Positions 1 through 6,068 of a stretch of DNA of 6,325 nucleotides are shown one piece after another. Every line of letters starts with the position of its first letter. Position 1 is the stretch's first letter. Position numbers and translations under genes: made by a program. Source of the stretch: Clostridiaceae bacterium (GTDB lineage Bacteria; Bacillota; Clostridia; Saccharofermentanales; UBA5734); assembly GCA_012522285.1 (NCBI GenBank), contig JAAYKS010000385.1, forward strand, positions 1-6,325. The letters are read 5' to 3'. The notes under the pieces are model-generated. The model saw nothing but the letters and a program-made list of their open reading frames with translations, made no database searches and had not been told where the DNA came from.

Positions 1-764
1 AACATCTTGCCGGTGACGCGGGTGCCGATCGGATTGCCAAACTCTTCGCCGAGTGCGGCGCGCACGGCGGGTGCAACTTGCATCACGACATGCTTTTTGG
101 GATCGTTGATGGCATCCCAGACGTGGTCGATTTCCTCTTTCTCGTGAAGAGCGCCGACCGGGCAGGCGAGGATGCACTGACCGCAATAGATGCAGGGGGC
201 ATCTGCAAGACTCACATCATAGGCGGGACCGACTTTGGTCTCAAATCCGCGGTTGATGAAAGAAAGCAGGCCGACCTTCTGAATTTGCTGGCAGGTGTTG
301 ACACACCGGCCGCATTTGATGCATTTGGAATCGTCACGCACGATGGAAGCAGACAGGTTGTCGACCTCGCCCGCGCTTCTGACGCCGTTGAACGAATTGC
401 CGCGGATCCCGTACTCCTCGCACAGATCCTGGAGCTCACAGTTCTTGTTGCGGATACATTCCAGACAAGCCTGGTTATGGTCCGACAGGATCAGTTCCAA
501 CGTGGCTTTGCGGGTGTTGCGCACCCTCGCGCTGTTGGTCTTGATCACCATGCCGTCGCTGACCGGATAGACACACGCGGTGCACAGGGCACGGGCGCCT
601 TCCACTTCGACCAGGCAGACACGGCAGGAACCGACTTCGTTGATCCCTTTGAGATAGCACAGCGTCGGGATGCGTACCCCGGCCTTGCGTGCGGCTTCGA
701 GAATGGTATAGTTCGACGGAACTTCCACTTTCATGCCGTCGATGGTGACGTTGACGTTGCTCAA
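1..764 (-). CDS. hydA: [FeFe] hydrogenase catalytic subunit HydA/HndD, C-terminal part outside the window
   Basis: Catalytic subunit of a soluble NADH-linked [FeFe] hydrogenase, which interconverts H2 with protons and electrons. 254 codons are visible. Residues 1-75 are a plant-type [2Fe-2S] domain (C36, C47, C50, C64). Residues 95-115 hold the His-Cys [4Fe-4S] motif (H96, C100, C103, C109). Residues 145-205 hold two ferredoxin-type clusters (C148/C151/C154/C158 and C191/C194/C197/C201). From about residue 225 the H-cluster domain begins (QVAPAVRAALGEEFG, then PIGTRVTGKM). The Cys motifs that bind the H-cluster, and any C-terminal [2Fe-2S] domain, lie outside. I chose a TTG start at 764: AAAAGGAG (775-782) is 10 bases upstream and the first ferredoxin strand (VNVTIDG) needs these residues. 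An in-frame ATG at 734 would remove that strand, and a GTG at 773 is only one base from the ribosome binding site. It is the third gene of hydCBA, 30 bases after hydB. The family is certain; the start is likely. Confidence 0.95.
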   Translation of the reverse strand, partial: MSNVNVTIDGMKVEVPSNYTILEAARKAGVRIPTLCYLKGINEVGSCRVCLVEVEGARALCTACVYPVSDGMVIKTNSARVRNTRKATLELILSDHNQACLECIRNKNCELQDLCEEYGIRGNSFNGVRSAGEVDNLSASIVRDDSKCIKCGRCVNTCQQIQKVGLLSFINRGFETKVGPAYDVSLADAPCIYCGQCILACPVGALHEKEEIDHVWDAINDPKKHVVMQVAPAVRAALGEEFGNPIGTRVTGKM

Positions 765-774
765 AATATTCACG

Positions 775-782
775 CTCCTTTT
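775..782 (-). promoter_or_regulatory. Ribosome binding site of hydA
   Basis: The minus strand reads AAAAGGAG here, 10 bases before a TTG codon at 764. It decides the start: a GTG at 773 is too close to be used efficiently, and the ATG at 734 is 40 bases away. It lies in the 30-base gap after the hydB stop codon. Confidence 0.7.
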
Positions 783-794
783 ACACGCGCCGCG

Positions 795-2309
795 TCACGA
801 GCGGACGACAGCATTGAATCTGCAGGCATCCATGCATGCGCCGCATTTGATGCACTTGTCCGCGTCGATGGTGAAGACCGTCTTGCCCAGCTCGCCGCTG
901 ATGCATCCGACCGGACATTTCTTGGCACACAGTCCGCATTTACGGCACAGATCGGGAAGGATGGAGTAGGTCAGAAGTCCTTTACATACCGCACATTTGC
1001 ACTTTTTGTCGATGATGTGCGACTCGTATTCGTCACGGAAGTAACGGAGTGTCGAAAGAACCGGGTTGGGTGATGTCTGGCCGAGTGCGCACAGCGACCC
1101 GTCTTTCAGCGCCAGCGCAACGCGCTCCAGCTCGACGAGATCCTGCTCGACCCCTTCCCCGTTTGTGATCCTTTCCATGATCTCCAGCATACGGCGGGTG
1201 CCGATCCGGCACACCGAGCATTTGCCGCAGGACTCGTCCACGGTGAACTCGAGGAAGAACTTCGCGATGTCGACCATGCAGTTGTCTTCGTCCATGACGA
1301 TCATGCCGCCGGAACCCATCATCGAACCGATGGCGGTCAGCGTCTCGTATTCAATGGGGGTATCCAGATGCTCCGCCGGGATACAGCCGCCGGAAGGACC
1401 GCCCGTCTGAACCGCCTTGAAGGCTTTGCCATCCGGAATGCCGCCGCCGATTCCGTATACGATTTCGCGGACGGTCGTACCCATCGGAATTTCGACCAGT
1501 CCGACGTTGTTGACTTTTCCACCCAGTGCAAACACCTTGGTGCCCTTGCTGCGCTGCGTCCCGATGGATGCGAACCACTCGGGGCCTTTGCGTAGAATGA
1601 CAGGGATATTGGCGTAGGTTTCGACATTGTTGAGGATGGTCGGACGATCAAACAACCCTTTGACCGCAGGGAACGGCGGACGCGGGATGGGATTGCCGCG
1701 CTTGCCTTCGATCGAGCGCATCAGCGCGGTTTCTTCGCCGCACACAAATGCGCCGGCGCCCAGACGAATGTCCAGGTCGAAAGAAAAGCCGCTGCCGAGG
1801 ATGTCTTCGCCCAGCAGTCCGTATTCCTTGGCCTGTGCGATCGCCTTTTCCAGACGCGAAACAGCCAGCGGATATTCGGCGCGGATGTAAATGAATCCCT
1901 GGGAGGCACCGATCGCATATCCCGCGATGGTCATCGCCTCCAGCACACTGTGCGGGTCGCCCTCGAGGATCGCGCGATCCATAAACGCGCCCGGATCGCC
2001 TTCGTCTGCGTTGCAGCAGACATACTTGACGCCGGCGGGTTGCACCGCGGCAAACTCCCACTTGGTTCCGGTCGGGAACCCGGCGCCGCCGCGACCGCGA
2101 AGGCCGGAAGCCTTGAGGTCCGCGATGATTTTTTTGGGATCGACTTTCTGTGACAAGATATCAATCAGCGCACGATACCCGTCCAAAGCGATGTATTCGT
2201 CGATCGATTCGGGATCGATGATACCGCAGTTGCGCAGGGCAATTCGGTATTGACGGCTGAAGAAATCCGTCTGTTCAAGCCTGGTGGCTACTGTTTGAGT
2301 TGCAGGCAT
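795..2309 (-). CDS. hydB: NADH-linked [FeFe] hydrogenase NuoF-like subunit HydB/HndC, lacking the N-terminal [2Fe-2S] domain
   Basis: Flavoprotein subunit that exchanges electrons with NAD(H) through FMN and passes them toward HydA; 504 aa, cytoplasmic. The NuoF core starts at about residue 20 (RIALRNCGIIDPESIDEYIA). The glycine-rich FMN/NADH site is GRGGAGFPTGTKW (72-84), followed by CNADEGDPGAFMDR (99-112) and GEETALMRSIEGKRGNP (191-207). An SLBB-like segment spans about 255-330. A [4Fe-4S] site is formed by C361, C364, C367 and C407. A Cys-rich stretch CKCAVC (437-442) is followed by two ferredoxin clusters (C455/C458/C461/C465 and C486/C489/C492/C496). Many HydB proteins are about 600 residues because of an N-terminal thioredoxin-like [2Fe-2S] domain. 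Here only about 20 residues precede the core, closer to Desulfovibrio HndC, whose missing domain is the separate protein HndB. No hndB gene is present here. The ATG at 2309 has a strong ribosome binding site inside the end of hydC, so the short N-terminus is real unless there is a sequence error. Confidence 0.96.
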   Translation of the reverse strand: MPATQTVATRLEQTDFFSRQYRIALRNCGIIDPESIDEYIALDGYRALIDILSQKVDPKKIIADLKASGLRGRGGAGFPTGTKWEFAAVQPAGVKYVCCNADEGDPGAFMDRAILEGDPHSVLEAMTIAGYAIGASQGFIYIRAEYPLAVSRLEKAIAQAKEYGLLGEDILGSGFSFDLDIRLGAGAFVCGEETALMRSIEGKRGNPIPRPPFPAVKGLFDRPTILNNVETYANIPVILRKGPEWFASIGTQRSKGTKVFALGGKVNNVGLVEIPMGTTVREIVYGIGGGIPDGKAFKAVQTGGPSGGCIPAEHLDTPIEYETLTAIGSMMGSGGMIVMDEDNCMVDIAKFFLEFTVDESCGKCSVCRIGTRRMLEIMERITNGEGVEQDLVELERVALALKDGSLCALGQTSPNPVLSTLRYFRDEYESHIIDKKCKCAVCKGLLTYSILPDLCRKCGLCAKKCPVGCISGELGKTVFTIDADKCIKCGACMDACRFNAVVRS

Positions 2310-2313
2310 GGAT

Positions 2314-2802
2314 TCAAACCTCCTTGTACTTTGCGAGGATGGCCGGGATTTCGCCAGGGGTTAACCTGCCGTAAACGTCGTCGCCGATCATGATGACCGG
2401 AGCCAATCCACACGCACCCACACAGCGGCAGGCAGTGATTGAGAACTTGAAGTCAGGCGTACACTCGCCGGTCTTGATGCCGAGGTTTTCCTGGATGGCA
2501 TCGAGCACCTTGCTGGCGCCTTTGACATAACAAGCGGTACCAAGACATACGTTGATCTGGTGTTCACCTTTCGGTTTCAAGGTGAAGAAAGAATAGAATG
2601 TGATGACGCCGTATACTTCGGCGACCGATACGCCAAGGCCTTCGGCCACCGTTTTTTGCACCTCAAGCGGTAGAAAACCGTAGATGGCCTGTGCTTTTTG
2701 GAGCACACTCATCATCGCTTTTCTGCCGTCCGCTTTATGAGCCGCTACGACCTCGTTGAGCTGTTCCTGTTTTTCATTTTCAGTCAATGTGTTAACACCC
2801 AT
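2314..2802 (-). CDS. hydC: NADH-linked [FeFe] hydrogenase NuoE-like [2Fe-2S] subunit HydC/HndA
   Basis: Small thioredoxin-fold [2Fe-2S] subunit that works beside the FMN of HydB, as NuoE does with NuoF in complex I. 162 aa from the chosen start, within the usual range of about 150-180. An N-terminal helical part (about 5-80) contains AIYGFLPLEVQKTVAEGLGV and EVYGVITFYSFF, both typical of NuoE. The cluster ligands are C86 and C91 (CLGTAC) and C127 and C131 (CVGACGLAP), the standard C-x4-C...C-x3-C pattern; C125 is an extra Cys. An in-frame ATG 54 bases upstream (2856) would give 180 aa, but its added residues resemble nothing in the family and it falls in the promoter region. The ATG at 2802 has GGGAGGTG 9 bases upstream and is preferred. 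First gene of hydCBA, running away from the pseudouridine synthase gene. Confidence 0.95.
   Translation of the reverse strand: MGVNTLTENEKQEQLNEVVAAHKADGRKAMMSVLQKAQAIYGFLPLEVQKTVAEGLGVSVAEVYGVITFYSFFTLKPKGEHQINVCLGTACYVKGASKVLDAIQENLGIKTGECTPDFKFSITACRCVGACGLAPVIMIGDDVYGRLTPGEIPAILAKYKEV
2319..2325 (-). promoter_or_regulatory. Ribosome binding site of hydB, inside the hydC 3' end
   Basis: AAGGAGG on the minus strand, 9 bases before the hydB ATG at 2309. It is formed by the last codons of hydC, whose TGA lies between the site and the hydB start, leaving a 4-base gap between the genes. This placement suggests translational coupling, which would help keep HydC and HydB in balance. It also fixes the hydB start at 2309. 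Confidence 0.85.
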
Positions 2803-2811
2803 GGATGGACT

Positions 2812-2819
2812 CACCTCCC
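2812..2819 (-). promoter_or_regulatory. Ribosome binding site of hydC
   Basis: GGGAGGTG on the minus strand, 9 bases before the ATG at 2802. It decides between the two in-frame ATG codons: the one at 2856 has no comparable site and lies inside the palindrome and candidate promoter region. Confidence 0.8.
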
Positions 2820-2832
2820 GACATAATACGAT

Positions 2833-2861
2833 ATCATCAGTGTCAAGTTTGGGCAATGCAA
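2833..2861 (-). promoter_or_regulatory. Candidate promoter of hydCBA
   Basis: On the minus strand, TTGCAT (2861-2856) and GATGAT (2838-2833) are 17 bases apart, matching the sigma-70-type consensus at 3 and 4 of 6 positions. Transcription would start near 2826, leaving a leader of about 24 bases that contains the ribosome binding site. Alternatives in the same stretch are TATCGT with an upstream TG (extended -10) and TATTAT. A TTGACA at about 2840-2845 is only 12 bases from TATTAT, too close for a normal pair. A promoter in this AT-rich gap is likely because hydC is the first gene; which elements are used is uncertain. Confidence 0.35.
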
Positions 2862-2869
2862 ATTTGCAT
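2856..2869. repeat. Perfect 14-base palindrome, candidate operator
   Basis: ATGCAAATTTGCAT is identical on both strands and does not extend further, because the next pair is mismatched. It sits in the middle of the divergent intergenic region and supplies a TTGCAT hexamer to each strand, each 17 bases from a -10-like hexamer. A dimeric regulator bound here could affect both directions. It does not match the Rex consensus (TTGTTAA-N4-TTAACAA type) or an ARG box that I know. With no T-tract and an AT-rich centre it is unlikely to be a terminator. Regulatory function is inferred. Confidence 0.5.
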
Positions 2870-2892
2870 ATTTTCTCCCGAATTTTTACTAT
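2864..2892 (+). promoter_or_regulatory. Candidate promoter of the RluA-family gene
   Basis: On the plus strand, TTGCAT (2864-2869) and TACTAT (2887-2892) are separated by 17 bases, matching consensus at 3 and 4 of 6 positions. A start near 2899 would give a leader of about 78 bases before the ATG at 2977. The -35 element is the right half of the palindrome, mirroring the candidate hydC promoter. The matches are modest and the call rests mainly on spacing and position. Confidence 0.3.
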
Positions 2893-2926
2893 TTCCAGCT
2901 ATTGCCTCTATGCAGATGCACATACC

Positions 2927-2961
2927 GGGGGAGGTATCGATTGTCTCGGCTGTCTGTATGA
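2927..2961 (+). other. Possible short leader ORF before the RluA-family gene
   Basis: A strong site, GGGGGAGGT (2927-2935), is followed 6 bases after its GGAGG core by TTG at 2941. That would encode MSRLSV and stop at TGA (2959-2961), 15 bases before the ATG of the pseudouridine synthase gene. That ATG has no clear ribosome binding site of its own, so the leader could load ribosomes for it by coupling. The site cannot serve the main gene directly, since the frames differ and an in-frame stop lies at 2959. The ORF is tiny and could be chance. Confidence 0.25.
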
Positions 2962-2976
2962 ACTAAACTGGTATCC

Positions 2977-3894
2977 ATGGTTCTGAAACACAAAGTCACA
3001 TCGGAAGACGATGGAAAACGTGCGGTAGACGTCTTGTGCTCGCGGGCCGGAATGTCCCGTTTGTTAACAAAAAAGATCAGACTGTACGGGTCCCTGCTGG
3101 TGGACGGATCCCCCGCGCGTATGATTGACCCTGTCCGCGAGGGACAGCTCATCATCGCCCGTTTCGGCCATGGTTCCAACGGCTGCCGCCTCCGGTCCGT
3201 ACCGGGGGTCGAGGTGCTGTATGCCGACGACTGGATCGTCGTGGTCTCCAAACCGTCCGGTATGGTAACCCATCCGACTTACCTGCACAGCCGGGACGGA
3301 CTCACGATAGAGCTCAGCCCGGATCCGCTCCACCCCGTCAACCGCCTCGACCGGGATACCTCCGGGCTGGTGGTCCTGGCCGTCAACGGACATGCCCACC
3401 ACGTGCTGGTTCAGACCGGGATGACCAAAGAGTACACCGGGCTGGTACATGGCGTGTTTGAGCTTCCCAATGGGCGCATCGACGCACCGATCGGCCGTTC
3501 GCCGCACAGCATCATGGAACGCGTGGTCGACTGGACCGGGAACGGCCGGGCATCCGCCACCCGTTATGAGACCTTGCACGTCTTCGGCGAAGGCGCCTAT
3601 TCTCTTGTTCGCTTTCATCTGGAGACCGGCCGTACCCACCAGATTCGGGTGCACTGCAGGCATGCAGGGCACGCTCTGGTCGGTGACAGTCTCTATCCAA
3701 AATGGAAAAAGGAAGACGGTTCCTGGCTGCCGGATCCGGTCGACCTCGAAATAGGTCGACAGGCGCTTCACGCTTCCGGGACCTCGTTTGCGCATCCCGT
3801 CACCGGGGTCCTGCTGGATTTTCATGCCGGACTCCCCGCTGACATGCAGCGTGCGGTCAAGACGGCGGCGTCTCTTTCTTCCTCCCGGACTTGA
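2977..3894 (+). CDS. RluA-family pseudouridine synthase
   Basis: Converts specific uridines of structured RNA, usually 23S rRNA in the RluC/RluD group, to pseudouridine. 305 aa, usual for the family. Residues about 14-65 resemble an S4 RNA-binding domain (RLLTKKIRLYGSLLVDG). The catalytic domain follows: a conserved strand VVVSKPSGMVTHPT (88-101), the catalytic motif HPVNRLDRDTSGL (119-131) with D125 as the expected nucleophile, and HLETGRTHQIRVHCRHAGHALVGDSLY (214-240, the conserved C-terminal block). The ATG at 2977 is the first in-frame start, since a TGA lies in frame at 2959; no good ribosome binding site precedes it. The gene diverges from hydCBA and its last 38 bases overlap the end of recN on the other strand. 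The exact RNA target cannot be told from sequence, so no symbol is given. Confidence 0.93.
   Translation: MVLKHKVTSEDDGKRAVDVLCSRAGMSRLLTKKIRLYGSLLVDGSPARMIDPVREGQLIIARFGHGSNGCRLRSVPGVEVLYADDWIVVVSKPSGMVTHPTYLHSRDGLTIELSPDPLHPVNRLDRDTSGLVVLAVNGHAHHVLVQTGMTKEYTGLVHGVFELPNGRIDAPIGRSPHSIMERVVDWTGNGRASATRYETLHVFGEGAYSLVRFHLETGRTHQIRVHCRHAGHALVGDSLYPKWKKEDGSWLPDPVDLEIGRQALHASGTSFAHPVTGVLLDFHAGLPADMQRAVKTAASLSSSRT
3857..3894. other. Tail-to-tail overlap of the RluA-family gene and recN
   Basis: The plus-strand gene stops with TGA at 3892-3894, and recN stops with TGA at 3859-3857 on the minus strand. The last 38 bases of each gene are therefore shared in antisense. No room is left for a separate terminator between them, so the two mRNAs should have complementary 3' ends of at least this length. 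Confidence 0.9.
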
Positions 3895-5575
3895 ATCTCT
3901 CCGCTTCTTCTCTCAGCTGCGCGGCCAATACCAGTGCCTCGTTCCGGCCGCTGTCCCCCGACAACAGCCGTGCCAGTTCCCCTCTGCGCTCGAGTTCATG
4001 CAGCATCTCGAGTTGTGTGTAGGTGGCCTGCCCGTCGGTTTGCTTGCTGATCAGCAAGTGCTGGTCCGCCATAGACGCGATCTGCGCGAGATGGGTGACA
4101 CAGAAGACCTGATGTCTGGACGCCAGCATGGACAGCCTTTCCCCTAGCCGTACCGCGGTTCTTCCTGAAACACCGGTGTCGATTTCGTCAAACACGAGGA
4201 CCGGCGTCTGATCGGCGTCAGCCAGGATGGTTTTGATCGCCAGCATGATCCGGGACGCCTCGCCGCCCGATGCGATGCGAACCAGCGGGCGTACCGGCTC
4301 TCCCGGATTGGGTGAAATCAAAAACTCGACTTGGTCGATGCCGCGGCGGCCGGGCATCGGATCGTCTCCGGCCGACTGGATGGAAACTTCAAAGCGGACG
4401 TTTTTCATATCGAGTGCGGCCAGCTCGCGGCAGATGTCACGGGACAGCCCGTCTGCCAGGGACATTCGTACGTTATGAAGGCCGCGTGCCGCCTCCGACA
4501 GCCCGATCAGCAAGGTATCGTGCTCCTTTTGCAGCCGGTCAAGCCGTTCCCGATCCTGCTCCGCATGGTCCAGTTCTTCCGCGGCACTGGCGGCATAAGA
4601 CAGGACCGCCTCGATGGTGCCCCCGTACTTGCGTTTGAGCCGGAACAACAAATCCAGCCGGCGGTCGATTTTTTCCAGCAGGGCGGGATCGGCCTCGACG
4701 GTGTCCATCAAACGGCGCAAGGTGACGGCGGCTTCTTCCACGCCGAAACGGGCGTCGCGGACCGCCTCCAGCGCTTCCCGGGCCTCTTCCAAACCGGACG
4801 CCGCCGGCTCGAGCGCAGTTTCCGCCATGGCCAGGAAGGCGACGGCTGTCGTCTCGTCGTCTCCCGCCAGGATCTGGTGGGATTCTTGCAGCGACTCCAG
4901 GATGTGGGCGATGTTGGCACAGACCTTGCGCTTTTTCGCGAGCTTGTCGTCCTCCCCCGGCTGGGGAGAAACCGCTTCGATTTCGGAGAGCTGGAACCGC
5001 AAGGTGTCGAGGCGGCGTTCCCGCTCGGCCGGATCCCCTCCCGCCGCGCGAATCGCACGCAGGTTATTCGCATAGGACGCATAGATCGCGTCGTAGGATT
5101 CCAGCCGGGCTGCCATGGAGGGACCGCCATAGCGGTCGAGCAGGCTCAGGTGCATGTCCGTACGGAAAATGGACTGGTTGTCGAACTGCCCGTGTATGTC
5201 CAACAGGTGAGGCGCGAGATCCCGCAAGACCCCTGCGGCAACCAGACGTCCGTTCAACCGGGAGGTGGTTTTTCCGTTGGAGGAAATTTCGCGGGACAGG
5301 ATGATGTCCGGTTCGTCTTCCAATCCGAGGCTTTCCGAAAGATCGGCCGGGATGTGTCCGGGATCGACCGCGAAGACGGCTTCCACCATCGCTTTGTCGC
5401 GGCCGGATCGAACCATGTCTTTGGAGGTCCGGTTGCCAGCCACCGAGCCGAGCGCATCGATCAGGATCGATTTTCCGGCGCCGGTTTCACCGGTGATGAT
5501 GTTGAGTCCTTCCCCGGGCAGGACCAACGCATGTTCTATCAATGCGAAATCCTTGATTTCGAGCCTTGTCAGCAT
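3857..5575 (-). CDS. recN: DNA repair protein RecN
   Basis: SMC-like ATPase that acts early in double-strand break repair by recombination; cytoplasmic, nucleoid-associated. 572 aa, close to the usual 550-570. The N-terminal ATPase half has the Walker A motif GETGAGKS (29-36) and the family block LLDIHGQFDNQ (124-134). The middle (about 155-390) is rich in Glu, Arg, Leu and Ala with long helical heptad-like runs, as expected for the coiled-coil arms. The C-terminal half has the ABC signature region RIASGGEASRIMLAIKTIL (433-451), Walker B VLVFDEIDTGVSG (459-471) with D463/E464, and the switch-like VTHLAQIA (493-500, H495). The ATG at 5575 follows AAGGGA (5590-5585) at 9 bases spacing and gives the standard N-terminus MLTRLEIKDFALIE. 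It lies 22 bases after argR, the usual Firmicutes order. The C-terminal tail (KSGRKKETPPS) is encoded largely in the overlap with the converging gene. Confidence 0.97.
   Translation of the reverse strand: MLTRLEIKDFALIEHALVLPGEGLNIITGETGAGKSILIDALGSVAGNRTSKDMVRSGRDKAMVEAVFAVDPGHIPADLSESLGLEDEPDIILSREISSNGKTTSRLNGRLVAAGVLRDLAPHLLDIHGQFDNQSIFRTDMHLSLLDRYGGPSMAARLESYDAIYASYANNLRAIRAAGGDPAERERRLDTLRFQLSEIEAVSPQPGEDDKLAKKRKVCANIAHILESLQESHQILAGDDETTAVAFLAMAETALEPAASGLEEAREALEAVRDARFGVEEAAVTLRRLMDTVEADPALLEKIDRRLDLLFRLKRKYGGTIEAVLSYAASAAEELDHAEQDRERLDRLQKEHDTLLIGLSEAARGLHNVRMSLADGLSRDICRELAALDMKNVRFEVSIQSAGDDPMPGRRGIDQVEFLISPNPGEPVRPLVRIASGGEASRIMLAIKTILADADQTPVLVFDEIDTGVSGRTAVRLGERLSMLASRHQVFCVTHLAQIASMADQHLLISKQTDGQATYTQLEMLHELERRGELARLLSGDSGRNEALVLAAQLREEAERFKSGRKKETPPS
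3860..3883 (+). terminator. Weak terminator-like hairpin in the convergent overlap
   Basis: AGACG (3860-3864) and CGTCT (3869-3873) can pair around the loop GCGG, followed on the plus strand by the pyrimidine-rich run CTTTCTTCCT. The stem is only 5 base pairs and the T run is interrupted, so intrinsic termination would be weak at best. On the minus strand no T run follows. It lies inside both coding regions. Confidence 0.2.
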
Positions 5576-5597
5576 GCTGTGGTGTCCCTTCTTCCCT

Positions 5598-6068
5598 TCA
5601 GCCGCGCCCGCTTCCCAGTATTTTACGAATGCTGTCAGCCAGAGAAGCCGCCTGGGAGGGCTTTTTTGTCACGATAAAAACCGTGTCGTCCCCTGCAATC
5701 GAACCGACGACATCCAGCATCCGCATGGAATCCAGTGCGGACGCGCTGGCTTGCGCCATCCCGGGTAGCGTTTTGATCACCACCATATTGCCGGCGTTTT
5801 CGCAGGAGATCACCGCTTCGGAGAACACCTTCATCAGCCGGCCGGCGGCGATCTCCCCGCTTCTCTCCATCGGGACATAATGCTGGGATCCGTTGCCGGA
5901 AGTGACTTTGACGATGCCGAGTTCCTTGATGTCCCGGGAAACAGTCGCCTGGGTCACCTCGAATCCCTGTGCGCGCAACGCGGAGACCAGATCGTCCTGG
6001 GTACCGACTTTCTGCTCTTTGATCAAGGTCAGAATGCGGGACTGACGCTCATTTTTCCCGATGTTCAT
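5598..6068 (-). CDS. argR: Arginine repressor ArgR/AhrC
   Basis: Arginine-responsive transcription factor that, as a hexamer with bound arginine, controls arginine biosynthesis and catabolism genes. 156 aa, the normal length. Residues 1-65 are the winged helix domain, with recognition helix VTQATVSRDIKELGIVKV (38-55; S44 and R45 are the usual DNA-contact pair). Residues about 80-156 are the oligomerisation and arginine-binding domain, with VVIKTLPGMAQASASALD (96-113) and the conserved GSIAGDDTVFIV (122-133; D127/D128 bind arginine in the family). The frame stays open upstream to 6311, but the extra 81 residues are an antilogue of nadK in another frame. The ATG at 6068 has GGAGGTG just upstream and overlaps the nadK stop by 4 bases (ATGA), indicating co-transcription and coupling. 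No clear ARG box is visible in the window. Confidence 0.97.
   Translation of the reverse strand: MNIGKNERQSRILTLIKEQKVGTQDDLVSALRAQGFEVTQATVSRDIKELGIVKVTSGNGSQHYVPMERSGEIAAGRLMKVFSEAVISCENAGNMVVIKTLPGMAQASASALDSMRMLDVVGSIAGDDTVFIVTKKPSQAASLADSIRKILGSGRG

Noticed and set aside
78..1073. 331-codon open frame on the plus strand
   Set aside because: It is antisense to hydA and hydB and crosses their junction. Its protein resembles no family, while the minus-strand frames carry clear Cys-cluster and FMN motifs. Long open antisense frames are expected in GC-rich genes.
2789..2798. Palindrome GTGTTAACAC as a possible Rex-type operator
   Set aside because: It is only 10 bases, lies within the first codons of hydC, and lacks the spaced half-sites of a Rex box. 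It is most likely chance coding sequence.
2840..2845. TTGACA on the minus strand as the -35 element of hydC
   Set aside because: It matches the consensus perfectly, but TATTAT is only 12 bases downstream; a -10 at normal spacing would put the transcript start inside the ribosome binding site.
2803..2856. Longer HydC starting at the ATG at 2856
   Set aside because: The 18 added residues are unlike NuoE-type N-termini and come from the AT-rich promoter region; the ribosome binding site at 2812-2819 fits only the ATG at 2802.
3064..3825. 253-codon open frame on the minus strand
   Set aside because: It is antisense to the RluA-family gene, whose catalytic motif and length are intact; no ribosome binding site or recognisable domain was seen.
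4331..5677. 448-codon open frame on the plus strand
   Set aside because: It lies antisense to recN and the end of argR, both of which have full family motifs. The translated product looks like the low-complexity shadow of a GC-rich gene and has no start context.
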